A DNA stretch of 64,000 bases from the NCBI RefSeq assembly GCF_900444945.1, contig NZ_UFRM01000001.1:940501-1004500 (forward strand). Direction: 5' to 3'. The stretch comes from Actinobacillus lignieresii. GTDB taxonomy: Bacteria > Pseudomonadota > Gammaproteobacteria > Enterobacterales > Pasteurellaceae. Positions 61,089 to 64,000 of this stretch are shown here, piece after piece. A model generated the notes under the pieces. It did not search any database and had not been told where the DNA came from. It saw only the letters and a program-made list of their open reading frames with translations. How positions within the stretch are numbered: the stretch's first letter is position 1; each line of letters starts with the position of its first letter. The translations under genes and the position numbers were made by a program.

Positions 61089-63887
61089 ATGCTTGAAAAA
61101 TATTATTTTAATAAAAGCTGTATTGCAATCGCCATTTCCACTTTCTTATCTACTAGCGTAGCCTACGCAGACTCTTTGGAATCGCCTCATTCCAGCATTA
61201 ACCTTTCGGATGAGCTCGGCTCTAAATACAGCGGTAAAGGTGTGAAATTAGGTGTACTCGATGGTGGTTTTGTGGTCAAACATCCATTACTGCCACAAAA
61301 CCTGCATCCATCTATCTTTCAATTAACTACCCCAGATGGTGAAATCCGCACCTACGATCCGAATTATTTACAATTTGAGGTAAAATATATTGAAAAAGAA
61401 GGAAAAAAGGTACTTGTTCCACTATTTGAAACGCATGGTTTAGGTGTTTCAGGCTTAATTGTCGCAAAATCTGATACTAAGCTCGGATTTAAAGGTGGTG
61501 TGGCAAAAAATGCTGAGCTGTATATTGCCACTAATATTCATAAACAGAGCCTAGAGAAATTGCTGGCTGAGGCTCAAAAGCAAGAATCAGAGGGAAATGA
61601 AGAGAAAAAACAAGAAAATGAAAAACCTAATTTTAAGGAATTGGAAAAATCAGATCTATTGGTGAGTAAAGATAAAGGAGCCATTTTTGAACGTTTGGAA
61701 TGGGCTACCACACTAAGCAAACTGATCGAGAAAAATCTGTTTGCAATTAATAATAGCTGGAATATCGATCCTATTAGTAATGATATTGCCGACTTCGATA
61801 AGCTCTATAATTCTCTCAGAAAAGACAAGCAAAATACCCTACTACGTGCTGTGTTAAGTGCAAAAGAAAAAAATACACTACTGGTTTTCGCCGCTGGCAA
61901 TGAGAGTAAACAACAACCTGGTGTTATGGCAATGTTGCCACGCTATTTACCTGAGTTAGAAAAACATTATCTAGCGGTTGTATCTGTTGATAAACAAAAT
62001 AAATTAACAGAGTACTCAAACTATTGCGGTATGAGTAGAAACTGGTGTGTAGCAGCTCCTGGAGATTTACATGTCTTAAATGCCGTTCCAGATAAAGCAC
62101 TAAAAGCACAATATGGTTTATCCGAAAGTCAAGGTACTTCTCTCTCTGCCCCCGTAGTAACAGGCTCCTTAGCTATTCTAAAAGAACGCTTTGGCTATCT
62201 GACTCCAACCCAAATTCGTGACACGTTACTAACCACTGCAACTGATCTCGGTAAAAAAGGGATCGATGAAAAATATGGTTGGGGGCTCATTAATATCGCT
62301 AAAGCAATTAACGGCCCAAGCCAATTTTTAAATGATGAAGCGGTTAATGTGACACAAGATGATCGCTGGAAAAATGATTTCTCCAGTAAATTTAAATTTA
62401 CCAAGCAAGGTGAAAAATCATTAGATTTAGCCGGTAAAAATAATATTGCCCGAATTGATGTTGAACAAGGCAGACTCAACTTAAGCGGAATTACTCAATC
62501 CAAACAAGTGAAAAATAATGCTCATTTAGGCGTAAATCAAACTGAAATTAGGCAAGGTTATATGGCTACTGAAAATAGCCAATTAACCTTATTGGATAGT
62601 AATGGTTTAATTGGTAAAGATAAAGCAATCATTCAGCTAAATGGTTCGTTAAAAATTGCTGATAAATTAACGGAAAATAGTAAACAAGGTAGTATTTCAG
62701 CTACTGTTGTAAAACTTCATGATAAGGCGAGCTATCAAGGTGGGTTCACAAAACTAATTGATAATAAAAATTTAGCCAATAAAGGCTTAATGCAAGATCT
62801 CTATTTTAAACAGTCTGAAATTATTGCGAAAGTCAATTCAAATAAAGCCTTTACTGATCCTAGTGCCAGTGATAATGCCAAGTCTGGACTGAGCCTATTA
62901 AATCAACTTAGAACCAGCTCATTTGCATATCGTCAGGGGGTATATAATGACTGGCTACAATCTGCATTAGAGCAAAAGAAATTAGGTCAGCTACATTATG
63001 CGGTTTCTAATCATATTTATGCTGATGCTTTAGCATTATTGCGTCATCAAAATGCAAAACAACTTAGCCATGTTCAGCATAATTTATTTACTGCAGCCTA
63101 TTCACCACAAAAAACGTCAGTTTGGCTTGAGCATAATGGCCAAAAACATTCTAAAGTGGCAATTAAACAGAACTCATCTGCTCTCGGTTTGAGCCATAAG
63201 TTCAATGATAACGCATTATTGAGTGCAACATTAATGCGAAAAAATCATCATATGGACAAAGATTTTGCTCATGCAGACCTAAAACAGACAAGCTTAAATA
63301 TTGGATTACGTTATCCTTTAGCCGATCATTGGTTTAGTGAGTTAGCACTGCAATTTGGGCAGCAGAAATACAACCAACGCCGTTGGTACAAAAAATCTCA
63401 GCTCGGCCAGGCTCAAAACAAAGGGCATCATATGGGGGGAGAAATTCGTGTAGGTTATCAATTTATGCCTCAAACTTGGATAATTGAACCTAGCCTAGGA
63501 GTTCAGTTCATTCAAACGAGAATGAAAGCTCTCAATGAAAAAGGCGAACTTGCAACAAATACCGCAGCTCTTCGCTATAACGATATTAATCTCACACCGA
63601 GTGTGAAATTAAAATACACCGTTAAATTTGAGCAAGGCAGTTTTTCGCCTTATGTTGGTTTGAACTACTTACATCGAGTAAAAGGAAAAGAAAGTAAAAT
63701 TACCAGTCAACTCAATGGCTACCCATTACAAAGCTATGCGACACAAAAACGTAACCATGCTTTAAATCTTGAAGCCGGCATGCAGTTCCAATATAAAAAT
63801 TGGTTCGTTTCTGCGAATGTTGATTATGATCGCATAAAATCAACGAATGCTTTTGGTTGGAAAACCAATATCGGCTTAACTTTCTAA
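61089..63887 (+). CDS. aasP: Subtilisin-like autotransporter serine protease (AasP/Ssa1 type)
   Basis: A secreted S8 protease carried by a type V barrel. An extended signal (1-28) precedes the protease domain. The catalytic triad is visible as Asp58 (GVLDGGF), His116 (ETHGLGVSG) and Ser351 (GTSLSAPVV), with the oxyanion Asn271 (AAGNES). A Glu/Lys-rich insertion lies at about 158-200, and a cysteine pair at about 313 and 320. The linker spans about 415-650. The C-terminal barrel (about 660-932) ends in phenylalanine (GLTF). AasP in A. pleuropneumoniae and Ssa1 in Mannheimia have this size. No complete ACAAGCGGT is seen in it, and its codon use looks more AT-rich than neighbours, so lateral gain is possible. 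Confidence 0.9.
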   Translation: MLEKYYFNKSCIAIAISTFLSTSVAYADSLESPHSSINLSDELGSKYSGKGVKLGVLDGGFVVKHPLLPQNLHPSIFQLTTPDGEIRTYDPNYLQFEVKYIEKEGKKVLVPLFETHGLGVSGLIVAKSDTKLGFKGGVAKNAELYIATNIHKQSLEKLLAEAQKQESEGNEEKKQENEKPNFKELEKSDLLVSKDKGAIFERLEWATTLSKLIEKNLFAINNSWNIDPISNDIADFDKLYNSLRKDKQNTLLRAVLSAKEKNTLLVFAAGNESKQQPGVMAMLPRYLPELEKHYLAVVSVDKQNKLTEYSNYCGMSRNWCVAAPGDLHVLNAVPDKALKAQYGLSESQGTSLSAPVVTGSLAILKERFGYLTPTQIRDTLLTTATDLGKKGIDEKYGWGLINIAKAINGPSQFLNDEAVNVTQDDRWKNDFSSKFKFTKQGEKSLDLAGKNNIARIDVEQGRLNLSGITQSKQVKNNAHLGVNQTEIRQGYMATENSQLTLLDSNGLIGKDKAIIQLNGSLKIADKLTENSKQGSISATVVKLHDKASYQGGFTKLIDNKNLANKGLMQDLYFKQSEIIAKVNSNKAFTDPSASDNAKSGLSLLNQLRTSSFAYRQGVYNDWLQSALEQKKLGQLHYAVSNHIYADALALLRHQNAKQLSHVQHNLFTAAYSPQKTSVWLEHNGQKHSKVAIKQNSSALGLSHKFNDNALLSATLMRKNHHMDKDFAHADLKQTSLNIGLRYPLADHWFSELALQFGQQKYNQRRWYKKSQLGQAQNKGHHMGGEIRVGYQFMPQTWIIEPSLGVQFIQTRMKALNEKGELATNTAALRYNDINLTPSVKLKYTVKFEQGSFSPYVGLNYLHRVKGKESKITSQLNGYPLQSYATQKRNHALNLEAGMQFQYKNWFVSANVDYDRIKSTNAFGWKTNIGLTF

Positions 63888-63910
63888 CTAATTATTCCAA
63901 ACCTAAAAGT

Positions 63911-63935
63911 GGCACAGGCTTGCTTTGCTTGTGCC
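63911..63935 (+). terminator. Hairpin after the autotransporter gene
   Basis: GGCACAGGC (63911-63919) pairs with GCTTGTGCC (63927-63935), with one G-U pair, followed by a broken T-run. The last 65 bases of the window hold nothing I can name. Confidence 0.65.
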
Positions 63936-64000
63936 TATATCCTTTTAACTCTAATTATAGTATTTACATTCAAACAATCTTATGAAGAAGTTCTTTCATT

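Overview
The window is a chromosome segment from a Pasteurellaceae bacterium, most likely Actinobacillus pleuropneumoniae or a very close relative. Three things point there. The 9-mer ACAAGCGGT (core of the Apl-type DNA uptake signal) and its complement recur about two dozen times by eye, often as inverted pairs between genes. The riboflavin operon has the ribD-ribE-ribBA-ribH order known from A. pleuropneumoniae. The right end carries a subtilase autotransporter of the AasP/Ssa1 type. I see no tRNA, rRNA, CRISPR array, insertion sequence or prophage. Almost all of the window is core genome.

Layout. 1-4.4 kb: envelope biogenesis operon (3' end of bamA, skp, lpxD, fabZ, lpxA). 4.5-8 kb: dxr and relA on the minus strand. 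8-15.3 kb: hemA behind a structured RNA leader, then der, hldE, pyrR, a short surA and rsmA. 15.4-21.8 kb: upp, fadD, rseC, rseA, rpoE and leuA, all minus; leuA has a complete attenuator with a leucine-rich leader peptide. 22.1-29.2 kb: yigL, an orphan macA, a BASS-family transporter, e(P4) lipoprotein phosphatase, pepB, kdsD and greB. 29.3-33.3 kb: FMN-riboswitch-controlled riboflavin operon. 33.3-45.5 kb: glycerol/glycerol-3-phosphate cluster (glpCBA, glpQ, glpT, glpK, glpF) with lon in the middle and several CRP-like sites. 45.7-56.9 kb: a UPF0319 protein, corC, lnt, recB, a MATE pump, an orphan potD, grpE and a UPF0756 membrane protein. 57-64 kb: hrpA and the autotransporter protease.

How the genes fit together. 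bamA, skp, surA, lpxA/lpxD, kdsD, hldE, lnt, rpoE and rseA serve outer-membrane protein folding, LPS and lipoprotein synthesis, and sense envelope stress. A sigma-E-like promoter in front of rpoE and sigma-32-like promoters in front of lon and grpE are visible. The glp genes form an almost complete pathway: GlpQ releases glycerol-3-P, GlpT and GlpF import substrates, GlpK phosphorylates glycerol, and GlpABC oxidises glycerol-3-P anaerobically.

Several longest-ORF starts are clearly too far upstream. They were moved for dxr, hldE, leuA, ribD, glpC, glpA, glpQ, glpT, glpK, recB, the MATE gene and grpE, using Shine-Dalgarno sites and family alignments. The least explained element is the structured RNA with its own promoter-like sequence and intrinsic terminator just before hemA.
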